A program made the translations under genes and the position numbers. Below the pieces are notes generated by a model. The model did not search any database. It worked only from the letters and a program-made list of their open reading frames with translations, and was not told the origin of the DNA. 64,000 nt of DNA from Weeksellaceae bacterium TAE3-ERU29 (GTDB lineage Bacteria; Bacteroidota; Bacteroidia; Flavobacteriales; Weeksellaceae). The stretch is taken from positions 1 through 64,000 of the forward strand of contig JAHUUM010000010.1 in assembly GCA_019218445.1 (NCBI GenBank), read 5' to 3'. Position 1 is the first letter of the stretch, and every line of letters starts with the position of its first letter. Below, one piece after another: positions 26,921 to 35,782 of this stretch.

Positions 26921-27469
26921 TTATTTTCTAAGAACTTTCTGTTTTATTTTTTTGTTTAAATTTCTTAAATCTTTATTTTTCACAGTTTTAGTGTTAAATA
27001 ATAAAACCGGTGCTACTATCCCGAAAGCAAGTCCCAATACAATAAATGTAGTTAAAAGTCCGAAACTAAATGTTTCCATAAAGTCATGTGGAAGAATATT
27101 TTGTTTGTCTTCTTCTGTAACTAAACGAATTAGCCCCATCATAAATTCATAACCAAATTTTCCCGGAATCATGTTTATAACTGCCGGAATTGTAAATACA
27201 ATTGGTGGCGTATGCACTCTGTGAGCAAAATAAACTCCAAGCATTCCTACGGCAAAAGCTCCTAAGAATGAGGAAACTACCAATTGATTATGTAAAATAG
27301 TATTTAATAAAATAAACTTTGTGGCAAAACCGACTCCCCCTAAAATTGCGGTAATTAATAAGGCCCTTTTGGGTGTGTTAAATAACATGGCAAACCCTAC
27401 GGCTACCCACATAGACCAAAATATTTTTTCTGATAAATTTATAAATGCTTCAAAAAATTCCATTTCCAA
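26921..27469 (-). CDS. Threonine/serine exporter, C-terminal half (DUF3815 / ThrE_2)
   Basis: Integral membrane protein with about five hydrophobic helices, corresponding to the C-terminal half of ThrE, the threonine/serine exporter of Corynebacterium. The family signature is the HRVHTPPIVFTIPAVINMIPG stretch (about residues 84-104). Length 182 is typical when the exporter is split into two genes. Its start overlaps the end of the partner gene by 20 bases, so the two halves are made together. Export substrate is inferred from the family only. Confidence 0.88.
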   Translation of the reverse strand: MEMEFFEAFINLSEKIFWSMWVAVGFAMLFNTPKRALLITAILGGVGFATKFILLNTILHNQLVVSSFLGAFAVGMLGVYFAHRVHTPPIVFTIPAVINMIPGKFGYEFMMGLIRLVTEEDKQNILPHDFMETFSFGLLTTFIVLGLAFGIVAPVLLFNTKTVKNKDLRNLNKKIKQKVLRK

Positions 27470-28217
27470 ATATTGTTAGAGATAAAAAATAACCTACGGC
27501 GATCATAAAAATCAGCATCATTGCATGTACGTATTTTGCGAAACCTGAAACCAGATGTCCTGAGAGAACATCTATTAATCCATTGATTAGAGGAACTCCG
27601 GGAATCATCCATAATACGCAAGTTGCAAAAGCACTACTCATTTCAGGGAAAAACAGCTTAAAGATACTAACTACTGATACAGAAGTAAATGCTCCAGCTA
27701 ACCAACATATATAGACATTAAAACTTCGTTTCATAAAGATTGAACGCCCATATAAGCCTAAAAAAGTAGCTAAGAAAACTACAAAAAATTGTAATACATC
27801 TCCGTCAAAAATTCTGCATAAGGCGGCTCCCGCTAAACTCACAAAGAACCAAGTTACATACTTTTTATAATGTGGTTTTGCTTTTATTTCTATTAATCTT
27901 TCTTGTATATCTTCTAAACTTAAATCATTGTCAATTACTTCCCATGATAAAATACTAATATCTGAAACGGCATTAAAATTAATCCCGTGTACAGGAATAT
28001 TTACAAATTCTGTATATTTTTCTTTTGTATTTTTATCTTGTACAGTTAATGCTACTCCTGAATAAGAATGAAATATATGACAAGTATAATTAAAATGCTC
28101 CGATATTCGTTTTACATTCCTCAATGCTCTATTGGTGTTTGCACCGCTCATTATAAGCGTAGCACTGAGGTCTGCAAATAACTCCGTTGCGTGAATTAAT
28201 TTTGATTTTTCTTCCAT
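27450..28217 (-). CDS. Threonine/serine exporter, N-terminal half (DUF1212 / ThrE)
   Basis: N-terminal half of a split ThrE-type exporter. A cytoplasmic lead of about 110 residues carries the ThrE signature LSATLIMSGANTNRALRNVKR near residues 17-37. Five or so membrane helices follow, with MIPGVPLINGLIDVLSGH near the end, the region conserved in the family. Length 255 is normal for the split form. It is the first gene of the two-gene unit. The 506-base gap upstream holds the second MITE-like copy. Confidence 0.9.
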   Translation of the reverse strand: MEEKSKLIHATELFADLSATLIMSGANTNRALRNVKRISEHFNYTCHIFHSYSGVALTVQDKNTKEKYTEFVNIPVHGINFNAVSDISILSWEVIDNDLSLEDIQERLIEIKAKPHYKKYVTWFFVSLAGAALCRIFDGDVLQFFVVFLATFLGLYGRSIFMKRSFNVYICWLAGAFTSVSVVSIFKLFFPEMSSAFATCVLWMIPGVPLINGLIDVLSGHLVSGFAKYVHAMMLIFMIAVGYFLSLTIFGNGIF

Positions 28218-28389
28218 TTATATTTAGTTGTTCAGCAAATTTAAAAATAAAACTATAACAAATACATGATATAATTTAGTTTTAATTTTAACATAATTTT
28301 TTCTATACCTAAATTAGAGAAAATTTTGAGTATATGCATAAAATAGTTATAAAAAATTTATTAAATGAAATTATCGTTTAGCGAAAACA

Positions 28390-28629
28390 AATTTTAACCT
28401 GTTATGCATTATGATATTTTTCGAGAGTGAACACCCCTATATCACATGCTCTTTTCAAGTATTCAAAGAACTTTCCTCAAGGGAATGATTTTGGAAGTAA
28501 TTTAGCCTCTACTTGCGTTCTGCTTCTCTCCTTAAGAGAAAGTCTGAGAGAACAGAGTATTGAAAAGGGGGTGCAGAAAATAAGATTTTAATTCTTGTTT
28601 TCAAACAAAATTCACAACGGGTAATTTTA
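28390..28629 (+). mobile_element. MITE-like insertion, copy B, with 7-bp target duplication
   Basis: Second copy (28397-28622, 226 bases) of the element at 11125-11356, in the same orientation and alignable over its whole length with scattered changes and small gaps. It begins ACCTGTTATGCATT and ends ATTCACAACGGGT, so its inverted ends are more worn than in copy A. AATTTTA flanks it on both sides (28390-28396 and 28623-28629). The shared core includes TTTAGCCTCTACTTGCGTTC. No coding capacity is seen. The remainder of the 28218-28723 gap holds only the promoter of the protease gene. Confidence 0.82.
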
Positions 28630-28662
28630 AATATTTAAGACTTTATTATATAAAGTGATGAG

Positions 28663-28691
28663 TTGTTTTAAAAAGTTAAAGATTACTTTTG
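28663..28691 (+). promoter_or_regulatory. Promoter of the metalloprotease gene
   Basis: TTG (28663-28665), an 18-base spacer and TACTTTTG (28684-28691) fit the Bacteroidota consensus. The start codon follows 32 bases later. The promoter lies just outside the right end of MITE copy B. Confidence 0.65.
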
Positions 28692-28723
28692 CACCTTTGA
28701 ATTTTAGAATACTATAAATAAAA

Positions 28724-31102
28724 ATGACAAGATCCAATAAATACTTTTTCGTTTTTTTCTTATTCATAAATATATCAATTTTTGCCCAAGAAAATTACTG
28801 GAAACCTATAAAAAACAATTATAAATTCAATCGTTCTGCACGTTCCGTATCATCTAATGCACAAGAGTTTGAGTTAGATGAAATCGCCTTCCAAAAAGCC
28901 TTATTTCAGCCTGATAAAACAGTGCTTTTTCCTGATGCTCAGGGGAATGTTAAGAAGTTTCGTATAACGCCTACGCATGTACTTTCAGAGGAATTGGAAC
29001 AAAAATATCCCGATATTAAAACCTATGTAGGGACTTCGGTAGATAATCCTGAGGAGGAAGTGGTGTTTTCGTTGAGTAATTATGGTTTGGAAGCAATCTT
29101 TTTAAATGGTACAAATACGCAGTATATAGAGAAAAATGAGTCAACAGCGAATCGTTACTCTATACGACAAGCCAAAAATGAAGGGAGTCATATTGATTGT
29201 GGAGTAGGAGAAAATGCAGAAAGTATTAAAAAAGAATTGAAATCTTCTTTAACTGCTCGAAATGCTTATAATTCTGTTGAAGACGAGTACGATGATAGTA
29301 AGGTTAGAGTATATCGTTTGGCAATTGCCGGAACAACGGCATTTGTAGAAAGTCGTTCTGCTTGGATTTCTGCATCAAATGTGGATATGAAAAAAAGAAT
29401 AGCCTTTAGAGAGGTAGTAAGAACAATTAATCAAGTTAACCAAATTTACATAGCAGATTTATCCATTAGATTTAAATTGGTTACAGACCATACTTTTTTG
29501 AATTATGGAGAAGAAGACCCTTTTCCAAAAGAAGATAAAGATTATCGTGAGCGAGGGTTTAGTTTGACGAAAAAGAAAATACAAAAATTTCTTGATGATA
29601 AAATAGGATCTGATAATTATGATATTGGTCATTTATTTCATGATGCTGATGTAGCAAGTTTAGCAGACTATAAAGTTGCTTGTAGACCTAATGAGAAGGC
29701 TTATGGTTTTTCTTGTATTTATAATATTAGAGATTATAGAAAAGGAGGTTTGTTTACAGTTGTTGTGGCTCATGAAATAGGACATCAATTGGGAGCTTAT
29801 CATACGTTTTCTAATAAGTTAGATGATGTTTTATCTCAAGTGGAACCTGGAAGTGGAAGTACCATTATGTCATATGCGGGAATTACTGATACAGACGATG
29901 TACAATATAGTCGAGACCATTATTTTAATCATGTTAACATTCAGCAGATAAAAGACTATATGAAAATTTATGATTGTGCACAAAAAGAAGAAAGCCCTAA
30001 CAGAAATGCACCACAGATAAAACCATTTCCAAAAGATACTTATATTATTCCTAAAGGAACAGCTTATCGATTGGAAGGAGAAGCAACTGACACAGATAAT
30101 GACAAGTTATATTATTCTTGGGAAGAAGCAGATAACCTTTTATATGAAGAGAATGGTATGAAAAAATATGCTCTTGTTAAAAGGTCGGACTTTGGTCCTA
30201 ATCTAAAAGTTGGAGGAATGACACGTGTTTTACCACCCAATCAAAATCCTACTCGTTATATTCCGCGAATGAGCCGAATTTTAGAAGGGAAATTAACACA
30301 GAGTAATCCGCAAACTTCGTCTAAAAATTCTTTTATTGAGAATTCAGAATGGGAAACAGTTTCCAATGTAGCACGTGATTTGAATTGGACATTTGTAGTG
30401 CGAGACCAGCCTATCAATAGTGGAAAAGCGGGAAGAGTACGAACTCAAAAATTAACATTAAAAGTTGTTGAAGGGGCAGGTCCATTTTTAATGACTTCAC
30501 AATCATCAGAAACTACTTATCATGCTTATAAGCCGATTTCAATTACTTGGGACGTAGCAAAAACAAATCAAAATCCTGTAAATGCTCAAACGGTATCGTT
30601 GTATTTTTCTAAGGACGAAGGGAAAACATTTACATTAGTAGAAGGTAATCTTCCAAATAATGGAGCAGCAACCATTAAATTACCTAATAATATGGTGACG
30701 GAAAACGGACGCTTTATGCTAAGAGCCGATGATAATATTTTCTTAGCAGTCAATACAGCAAATATAACCATTACAGAAGGTACACCACCTGTGGATGTTA
30801 CGCCACCAAAAACCATTTGCTCTAAACCTTCTACGGCACAAGGGACAGCATTGCCTACCAAAGTTGGAATTACTACATTAAACAGAAATACTCAAGATAA
30901 TTGGGTGGGAAATTCTAAAAATGGATTTATAAAAATGGAATCCCATACCAAAGGTTTTGTCATAACCCGAATGACAGAAACCGAAATAAATAAGATAGCA
31001 GACCCAAAAGAGGGAATGCTAACGTGGGACAAAACCAATCAATGTTTAAAATTGTATAAAAACAACCAATGGAAATGTATTACTCAGGGTTGTAATGAGT
31101 AA
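28724..31102 (+). CDS. Secreted metzincin zinc metalloprotease
   Basis: Large exported protease. The signal peptide covers residues 1-22 (hydrophobic core then FAQ). The metzincin zinc motif HEIGHQLGAYH begins at His350, and the Met-turn follows as TIMSYAG, which places it in the reprolysin-like/M12-type group common in Flavobacteriia. Residues about 585-690 form a beta-sandwich module with ITWDVAKTNQNPVNAQ and SLYFSKDEGKTF, seen in many secreted proteins of the phylum. The last 90 or so residues form another module (W-V-G-N...G-M-L-T-W-D...C-L-K-L-Y-K...W-K-C) that is not a standard type A sorting domain. It is a single gene. Target proteins are unknown. Confidence 0.88.
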   Translation: MTRSNKYFFVFFLFINISIFAQENYWKPIKNNYKFNRSARSVSSNAQEFELDEIAFQKALFQPDKTVLFPDAQGNVKKFRITPTHVLSEELEQKYPDIKTYVGTSVDNPEEEVVFSLSNYGLEAIFLNGTNTQYIEKNESTANRYSIRQAKNEGSHIDCGVGENAESIKKELKSSLTARNAYNSVEDEYDDSKVRVYRLAIAGTTAFVESRSAWISASNVDMKKRIAFREVVRTINQVNQIYIADLSIRFKLVTDHTFLNYGEEDPFPKEDKDYRERGFSLTKKKIQKFLDDKIGSDNYDIGHLFHDADVASLADYKVACRPNEKAYGFSCIYNIRDYRKGGLFTVVVAHEIGHQLGAYHTFSNKLDDVLSQVEPGSGSTIMSYAGITDTDDVQYSRDHYFNHVNIQQIKDYMKIYDCAQKEESPNRNAPQIKPFPKDTYIIPKGTAYRLEGEATDTDNDKLYYSWEEADNLLYEENGMKKYALVKRSDFGPNLKVGGMTRVLPPNQNPTRYIPRMSRILEGKLTQSNPQTSSKNSFIENSEWETVSNVARDLNWTFVVRDQPINSGKAGRVRTQKLTLKVVEGAGPFLMTSQSSETTYHAYKPISITWDVAKTNQNPVNAQTVSLYFSKDEGKTFTLVEGNLPNNGAATIKLPNNMVTENGRFMLRADDNIFLAVNTANITITEGTPPVDVTPPKTICSKPSTAQGTALPTKVGITTLNRNTQDNWVGNSKNGFIKMESHTKGFVITRMTETEINKIADPKEGMLTWDKTNQCLKLYKNNQWKCITQGCNE

Positions 31103-31114
31103 ACTTTGTGTTTA

Positions 31115-31309
31115 TTACTTCAATAAAGTTTTCAATTTTGAAGAATTATAGAACAAAAGTCCTAATCCTCCAATTGTTTCTGAAATTAATCCTATTAATA
31201 AAACAGAGGAAGAAAATTCAATTCCGTTGATTTTCATAAATGCTCCTGTTGTAACTGCTATAAATCCTAAAATTAAAAGACCTATTAATACTCTGTTTGT
31301 GTTATTCAT
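31115..31309 (-). CDS. Small two-helix membrane protein
   Basis: Sixty-four residues with two hydrophobic helices (about 7-25 and 35-54) joined by a short loop, and a basic C-terminus (KLKTLLK). The pattern G-A-F-M-K-I-N-G...L-L-I-G-L-I-S-E resembles the membrane part of GldL, the gliding and type 9 secretion motor protein, but the GldL tail is missing and the similarity is weak. It faces the protease gene with 12 bases between stops. Real coding is supported by the clean helix pattern and a proper ATG; function unknown. Confidence 0.62.
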   Translation of the reverse strand: MNNTNRVLIGLLILGFIAVTTGAFMKINGIEFSSSVLLIGLISETIGGLGLLFYNSSKLKTLLK

Positions 31310-31397
31310 GACCTATTATTTCAATGTTAGATGTTCAAATATATAAATAAAATGTTAATTTTTAAAAAATAAATAAAAATAAGTTAATGATGTTTAC

Positions 31398-32891
31398 TTA
31401 TAGTTTTTCAATGGTTTCCGAAAGATATTCTAAAATCAACGAAGCTGTAAAAGTTTCCGGAGCGTGATTTTCCGTATAATATTCTGCGGTTTTCCCGTGA
31501 AGGTAAACGCCTAATAATGTGGCGTCTTTGGGTGAATATCCTTGTGCCAACAATCCAGTAATCATTCCCGTAAGAACATCGCCACTGCCACCCGTAGAAA
31601 GGGCAACATTTCCACTGCTGTTAAAATAAATATGGTCGGCAACCACCATTGTATAAGCACCTTTTACGACCATTATTACATTGTATTTTTGTGAAAAAGC
31701 TCGGACTTTTTCTATTTTTTCATAGTCATTTTTCCACTTTCCTATTAGTCGTTCTAATTCTTTTGGGTGTGGTGTTAGAATGCTGTTTTTAGGTAAAAGT
31801 TCTAATAATTCGTGATTTAAAGACAAACAATTTAACGCATCGGCATCGATTACCAAAGGTTTTGAATTGTTCTCCAAGAAAATTTTAAATCCTTTTTGAG
31901 TTTCTTCGTCCGTCCCCATTCCAGGTCCAATTCCTATGGCGGTCGCATCGACTTTTATATTGAATTGAGATACGATTTTATCGCTGTCGGTAGTAACCAT
32001 TACTTCAGGTAGTGCGATTTGTAAAATCTGATAACCACATTCGGGAATATGAGCGGTTACCAAGCCACTTCCGATTTTTAAAGATGCTTTGGACGAGAGC
32101 AAAACGGCACCCATTTTTCCGTAACTTCCGCCGATGATAAGAGCGTGTCCGAAAGTTCCTTTGTGCGACCATTTATCGTGGCGAGGTTTGTAAATTGATT
32201 TTGCCAAATCTTCCGTAAAATAGTGATAATCCGTAGGAAGTTGATTGATATATTCTTCATCAAGACCAATATCTAAAATTGTCCAATCTTTTACAAAGTC
32301 TTTGTTATCAGGAAGAAATAAAGCCAATTTAGGTACTTGAAAAGTCAAAGTGTGATGAGCTTTTATTACTGAATTAGGTTTGGTAACAGGTTGATTGGCA
32401 AAAAGTCCCGAAGGTAAATCAATGGAAATTACCGTTGTTTTGGAATGATTGATATGTTGAATAAGTTCTAATGCAAGTCCTTCAGGTGGGCGGTTTAAAC
32501 CATTGCCAAACAAAGCATCAATAATAAGTGTTTGATTTGTGATTTTTGGAAAATCGTCGGTACTTTCTATTATTTTTATGGTAGATTTGTATTTCTTCAA
32601 TCTTTCTAAATTGGTAGAAAATTCCTCACCCGGATTGTTTCCTAATTTTAAAATATACACATTGACTGAAAATCCGTTATTTTCCAACAAACGAGCGATT
32701 ACCAAACCGTCTCCGCCATTGTTTCCCGTACCACAAAAAACAGCAATCGGTTGCGTTTTAGGAAAATGAGCAATAATCCATTCAAAGCATTTTGTAGAAG
32801 CGCGTTCCATTAAATCCACAGACGAAATAGGCTCATTTTTGATAGTGAATTGGTCGGTTTGAGCGATTTGTTTTGGAGTAAAGATTTTCAT
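31398..32891 (-). CDS. nnr: Bifunctional NAD(P)H-hydrate repair enzyme (epimerase + dehydratase)
   Basis: Repairs damaged NADHX and NADPHX. The N-terminal half (about 1-215) is the YjeF_N epimerase with VFCGTGNNGGDGLVIARLL and IDALFGNGLNR. The C-terminal half (about 225-497) is the ribokinase-like dehydratase that uses ADP or ATP, with HKGTFGHALIIGGSYGKMGA, AIGIGPGMGTD, LTPHPKELERL and STGGSGDVLTGMI. Length 497 is normal for the fused form. It is a single gene with no close partner on this strand. Confidence 0.95.
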   Translation of the reverse strand: MKIFTPKQIAQTDQFTIKNEPISSVDLMERASTKCFEWIIAHFPKTQPIAVFCGTGNNGGDGLVIARLLENNGFSVNVYILKLGNNPGEEFSTNLERLKKYKSTIKIIESTDDFPKITNQTLIIDALFGNGLNRPPEGLALELIQHINHSKTTVISIDLPSGLFANQPVTKPNSVIKAHHTLTFQVPKLALFLPDNKDFVKDWTILDIGLDEEYINQLPTDYHYFTEDLAKSIYKPRHDKWSHKGTFGHALIIGGSYGKMGAVLLSSKASLKIGSGLVTAHIPECGYQILQIALPEVMVTTDSDKIVSQFNIKVDATAIGIGPGMGTDEETQKGFKIFLENNSKPLVIDADALNCLSLNHELLELLPKNSILTPHPKELERLIGKWKNDYEKIEKVRAFSQKYNVIMVVKGAYTMVVADHIYFNSSGNVALSTGGSGDVLTGMITGLLAQGYSPKDATLLGVYLHGKTAEYYTENHAPETFTASLILEYLSETIEKL

Positions 32892-33024
32892 AATTAGTGT
32901 TTTTTCTTGTTAAGAGATAGTGTAAAATTAGTAATTATTGTTGATATGGTGGAATGTTTATAGTTTGTTTTGACTTAAAGAAATAAGAAAATATTTTGTA
33001 GATTTGGTTTAAATATTGAGTGAA

Positions 33025-33726
33025 ATGTATATTAATTTAAAAGAAAAATATACTCAAGAAGTATTAGCTATTTGGAAAGATTTTCAAAATTTTAACTTTC
33101 TAAATGAAAATGGGAAAGAATATAGAAAATCTCCCCTTCTTCCTGAACTTATAAGAAAAGAGGCTATTTTATTTATAGGAATAAATCCCTCTTTTAATCA
33201 GAAATCTATAATTCCCGAGCACGAAAAAAAGATAGCATTTTATCTGGAGTCTAAAGAAAATGATATTATTTATTTCGAAAAATTTAAAGATATAGCAAGA
33301 TTTTGTGAAGAACATTGGACTCATTTGGATTTACTTTTCGTAAGAGAAACTAAACAAAAAGAAATAGAAAGATTATCTCACTTATCAGAAGGAATTAACT
33401 TTATATCTAAACAAATAGATATTTCTTTTGAAATAATAGAGCAGGCTTCTCCTAAAATTATAGTAGTTTGTAATTCTTTTGCATCAGAACTTTTTGGAAA
33501 GAAAAAGCAAAAACATAGTGTTTTTGATACAATATGGAAAGGATATAATCTTGATTTTTATAAGGATTTTGATGAAAATATAGGTACTTATAAAATTAAG
33601 TTAGGAGAAAAGGAAACACCTATTATTTTTTCAGGAATGCTATCTGGACAAAGAGCATTGGATAAAGGTTCTTTTGAGAGATTAAAATGGCAAATAAAGA
33701 TGATTTTAAATAATGTTAAAAGTTAG
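33025..33726 (+). CDS. Unrecognised protein, possibly uracil-DNA-glycosylase-like fold
   Basis: I do not recognise this protein with confidence. It is soluble, about 233 residues, without a signal peptide. ILFIGINPSFNQ (near residue 45) followed much later by KIIVVCNSFASELFG and IIFSGMLSGQRALDKGS is the spacing seen in the uracil-DNA-glycosylase superfamily, whose members start with a G-x-N-P motif and end with a strand then a small/polar loop. The catalytic residues of known UDG families are not clear, so the fold is a guess. I chose ATG 33025; a TTG nine bases earlier is in frame. A -7 box TAGATTTG lies at 32999-33006. Confidence 0.72.
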   Translation: MYINLKEKYTQEVLAIWKDFQNFNFLNENGKEYRKSPLLPELIRKEAILFIGINPSFNQKSIIPEHEKKIAFYLESKENDIIYFEKFKDIARFCEEHWTHLDLLFVRETKQKEIERLSHLSEGINFISKQIDISFEIIEQASPKIIVVCNSFASELFGKKKQKHSVFDTIWKGYNLDFYKDFDENIGTYKIKLGEKETPIIFSGMLSGQRALDKGSFERLKWQIKMILNNVKS

Positions 33727-33738
33727 TTTAATTAAAAA

Positions 33739-34626
33739 CTACTCCACAGCCACAAAAATTTCTACTTCTGAGTTTTCTCCATTTTGTGATTTTTCGCTAT
33801 ATACTTCAAAATCGTAGGTATATTTTCGGTTGAGGTCGTTGTCTTTTTGCCAGATTTCTCCCCAAGTATCCGCTACTGCTTTAGGCATTTCGCCTTTTGC
33901 TATAAACTTTTTAAAGTTTTCTGCTTTAAATTCTCGTCCTATCAATCCGTTGGGGATTTCGTCTAATGTAGAAACGGGCATTCCAATAATAGAAGTGTAT
34001 TCATCGGTATAGTCACTTTTGTAATCGGTGTAAATCGAGAGGATTTCGTTGGATATTTTATTTGGTATTTTTGTCATAATATTTTCCGAATAGAATTTAC
34101 CCCAAAGTTCGCCTAAATCTTTTGCCGATTGATTATCTTTATTGGTTGTTCGTGTTGAAATTCCGATGATTTTAAATCCTTTTTCCATAGTTTTTTGTTT
34201 ACGGGATATTATCTTTTTTGATAGATAAATTAATAAAGAAAATACAACATAAAAAGCAGAAAGTAGGAGTTCTGTTTTCCAATCTTTAAATTCACTAGGA
34301 AGCAAGAGATTATGTGAATTTTTAAATTTTAAAACTTCTATTGTTGTATTTTCATTTTCTGAAAAAATAGTAGGGTAAAGCTGATATAATTTATCTATAT
34401 TCTTATCAAACTCACTAAAATATACTTTTTCATTATCAATATACCCTTTAACTGTGATGCTCCTTCTTCTATATGAAGAATTATATGAGTAATTTTCTAT
34501 ACTCATTTTCTCTGTAACATAGTTACCCTGTACATAATCAAATATTCTCCAACCATCAAAAAAAAGATTGAAAAAGAATACTACCAATACAGATAAATAC
34601 CAGACTATTTTAAAAAATTCCCTCAT
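33739..34626 (-). CDS. Membrane-anchored GyrI-like effector-binding protein
   Basis: Two-part protein. Residues 1-145 hold one transmembrane helix (about 8-24), an extracytoplasmic domain of roughly 95 residues with many Tyr and Ser, and a second helix (about 120-135) followed by the basic stop-transfer stretch K-K-I-I-S-R-K-Q-K. Residues 147-295 form a complete GyrI-like / AraC effector-binding domain, which would sit in the cytoplasm. Its first residue is a Met (MEKGFKIIGISTRTT), exactly where stand-alone relatives start. GyrI-like domains usually bind small or cationic amphipathic molecules. The ligand and role of this form are unknown. The two parts are in one uninterrupted frame. Confidence 0.8.
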   Translation of the reverse strand: MREFFKIVWYLSVLVVFFFNLFFDGWRIFDYVQGNYVTEKMSIENYSYNSSYRRRSITVKGYIDNEKVYFSEFDKNIDKLYQLYPTIFSENENTTIEVLKFKNSHNLLLPSEFKDWKTELLLSAFYVVFSLLIYLSKKIISRKQKTMEKGFKIIGISTRTTNKDNQSAKDLGELWGKFYSENIMTKIPNKISNEILSIYTDYKSDYTDEYTSIIGMPVSTLDEIPNGLIGREFKAENFKKFIAKGEMPKAVADTWGEIWQKDNDLNRKYTYDFEVYSEKSQNGENSEVEIFVAVE

Positions 34627-34633
34627 TTATATT

Positions 34634-34703
34634 TGATGAGATTCTAAAACAAGTTCAGCACGATACACTCTAATAGTCACCCTTAACTTGTTTCAGGGTC
34701 GCA
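34634..34703 (+). repeat. Palindromic intergenic repeat pair (REP-like)
   Basis: Two inverted copies of a short unit with core CTGAACTTGTTTCAG: AACAAGTTCAGCACG near 34650 and ACCCTTAACTTGTTTCAGGGT near 34678-34699. The second copy is itself palindromic at its ends (ACCCT/AGGGT). Units with this core recur between genes in flavobacterial genomes. It lies between two leftward genes and may stop transcription from the GyrI-like gene's side or simply be a dispersed repeat. Confidence 0.6.
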
Positions 34704-34730
34704 TAATAACTTTCTTTACAAATATAAGCT

Positions 34731-35774
34731 TTATTCTTTATCCTCTAACTCTCCATACTTTTCCTTAAGAAGTTGCTTTAAGATTTCGGCCTCTTCGGCA
34801 AGGTCTTGTTTTTGAGCCATTTCAATCATTTTTTCGATAATTTCTTGCTCTATAAAGACCGGATAGCCCAATCGTTTGGAAATCTTTTTGTAATGTTCTT
34901 TTATCAAATTCGGGTTTTTTATTGCCTCTTTTACAGGGAGTTGATACCCGTCAAAAATAAACTGCAATCCGTTATAAGTTCCCGGTACAACTACACTTCC
35001 GTGGTCTTCTTCGGGATAAAATTTGTTTTCAATAATTAGATTAGAGATTTTTTTCTCTAAAAGTTTCTCCATAAAAGGAGTGATAGAAAGTTTATTTTCA
35101 TTTTTAGGAGCTCCTGCTGTAGCAATATAAATTATCTTATTTTCATAAGGTTGGGTATCTTTTATGTTTGAGATTTGTTTTGTCAAATACTCATCATCCC
35201 ACCAAAGGCTTGGGTCTAAAGCAATATACGCCTGAAAATCATCGGGCGACTTTACAAATGAATTAAGCGTTGCCAAACCGCCAAAAGAGTGTCCTGCCAG
35301 AATATTAAATCCGTTGGTTCTGTAATTTTTATTGATTTTGGGTTTTAATTCTTGATTGATAAATCGCATAAAATCAGGATTCCCGCCACTGGTGGAGAAA
35401 TCGGCTCGTTTCCATTCTTCAGGAGTTTTCATATTTGTTGGTGTCAACTCATTGGTGCGGTCTTTTTGAATAATTGCCACCAAAATCACCTCCGGCATGG
35501 ATTTATACAAACCATACGTCAGCCGGCTGACCAATCCTTTCATATTAAAAAAATGATTTTCACCATCAAAGAAATAAATTACCGGATAGGTTTCATTTTG
35601 TTTTTTGTCATAGTCTTGCGGTAAACTCACCCAATACTCTCGGTTGTCATTCAAAATTTCGGAATGAATGCTATGTTTTTGTCCTATAATGATATTTTCT
35701 TGAGCCCATACCGCTTGAAAATTTATAAATAAGGCTAATAAAGTAAAATAAAAGTTAATATAATGTTTATGCAT
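34731..35774 (-). CDS. Exported alpha/beta-hydrolase esterase (IroE/Fes-like)
   Basis: Putative periplasmic esterase of the PF00756 family, which includes siderophore esterases IroE and Fes and antigen-85-like enzymes. Signal peptide 1-25 ends in VWAQ. The core shows YPVIYFFDGENHF (oxyanion region), nucleophile elbow GHSFGG with Ser163, and YIALDPSLWWDDE, which is typical of IroE-like proteins. Late in the chain YPEEDHGSVVVPG supplies the catalytic His. A C-terminal helical tail carries a small extension of about 50 residues. It is divergent from the TonB receptor gene with only 70 bases between starts, which suggests shared control and a role in cutting the imported siderophore. The substrate is inferred. 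Confidence 0.84.
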   Translation of the reverse strand: MHKHYINFYFTLLALFINFQAVWAQENIIIGQKHSIHSEILNDNREYWVSLPQDYDKKQNETYPVIYFFDGENHFFNMKGLVSRLTYGLYKSMPEVILVAIIQKDRTNELTPTNMKTPEEWKRADFSTSGGNPDFMRFINQELKPKINKNYRTNGFNILAGHSFGGLATLNSFVKSPDDFQAYIALDPSLWWDDEYLTKQISNIKDTQPYENKIIYIATAGAPKNENKLSITPFMEKLLEKKISNLIIENKFYPEEDHGSVVVPGTYNGLQFIFDGYQLPVKEAIKNPNLIKEHYKKISKRLGYPVFIEQEIIEKMIEMAQKQDLAEEAEILKQLLKEKYGELEDKE

Positions 35775-35782
35775 TTTGATTA

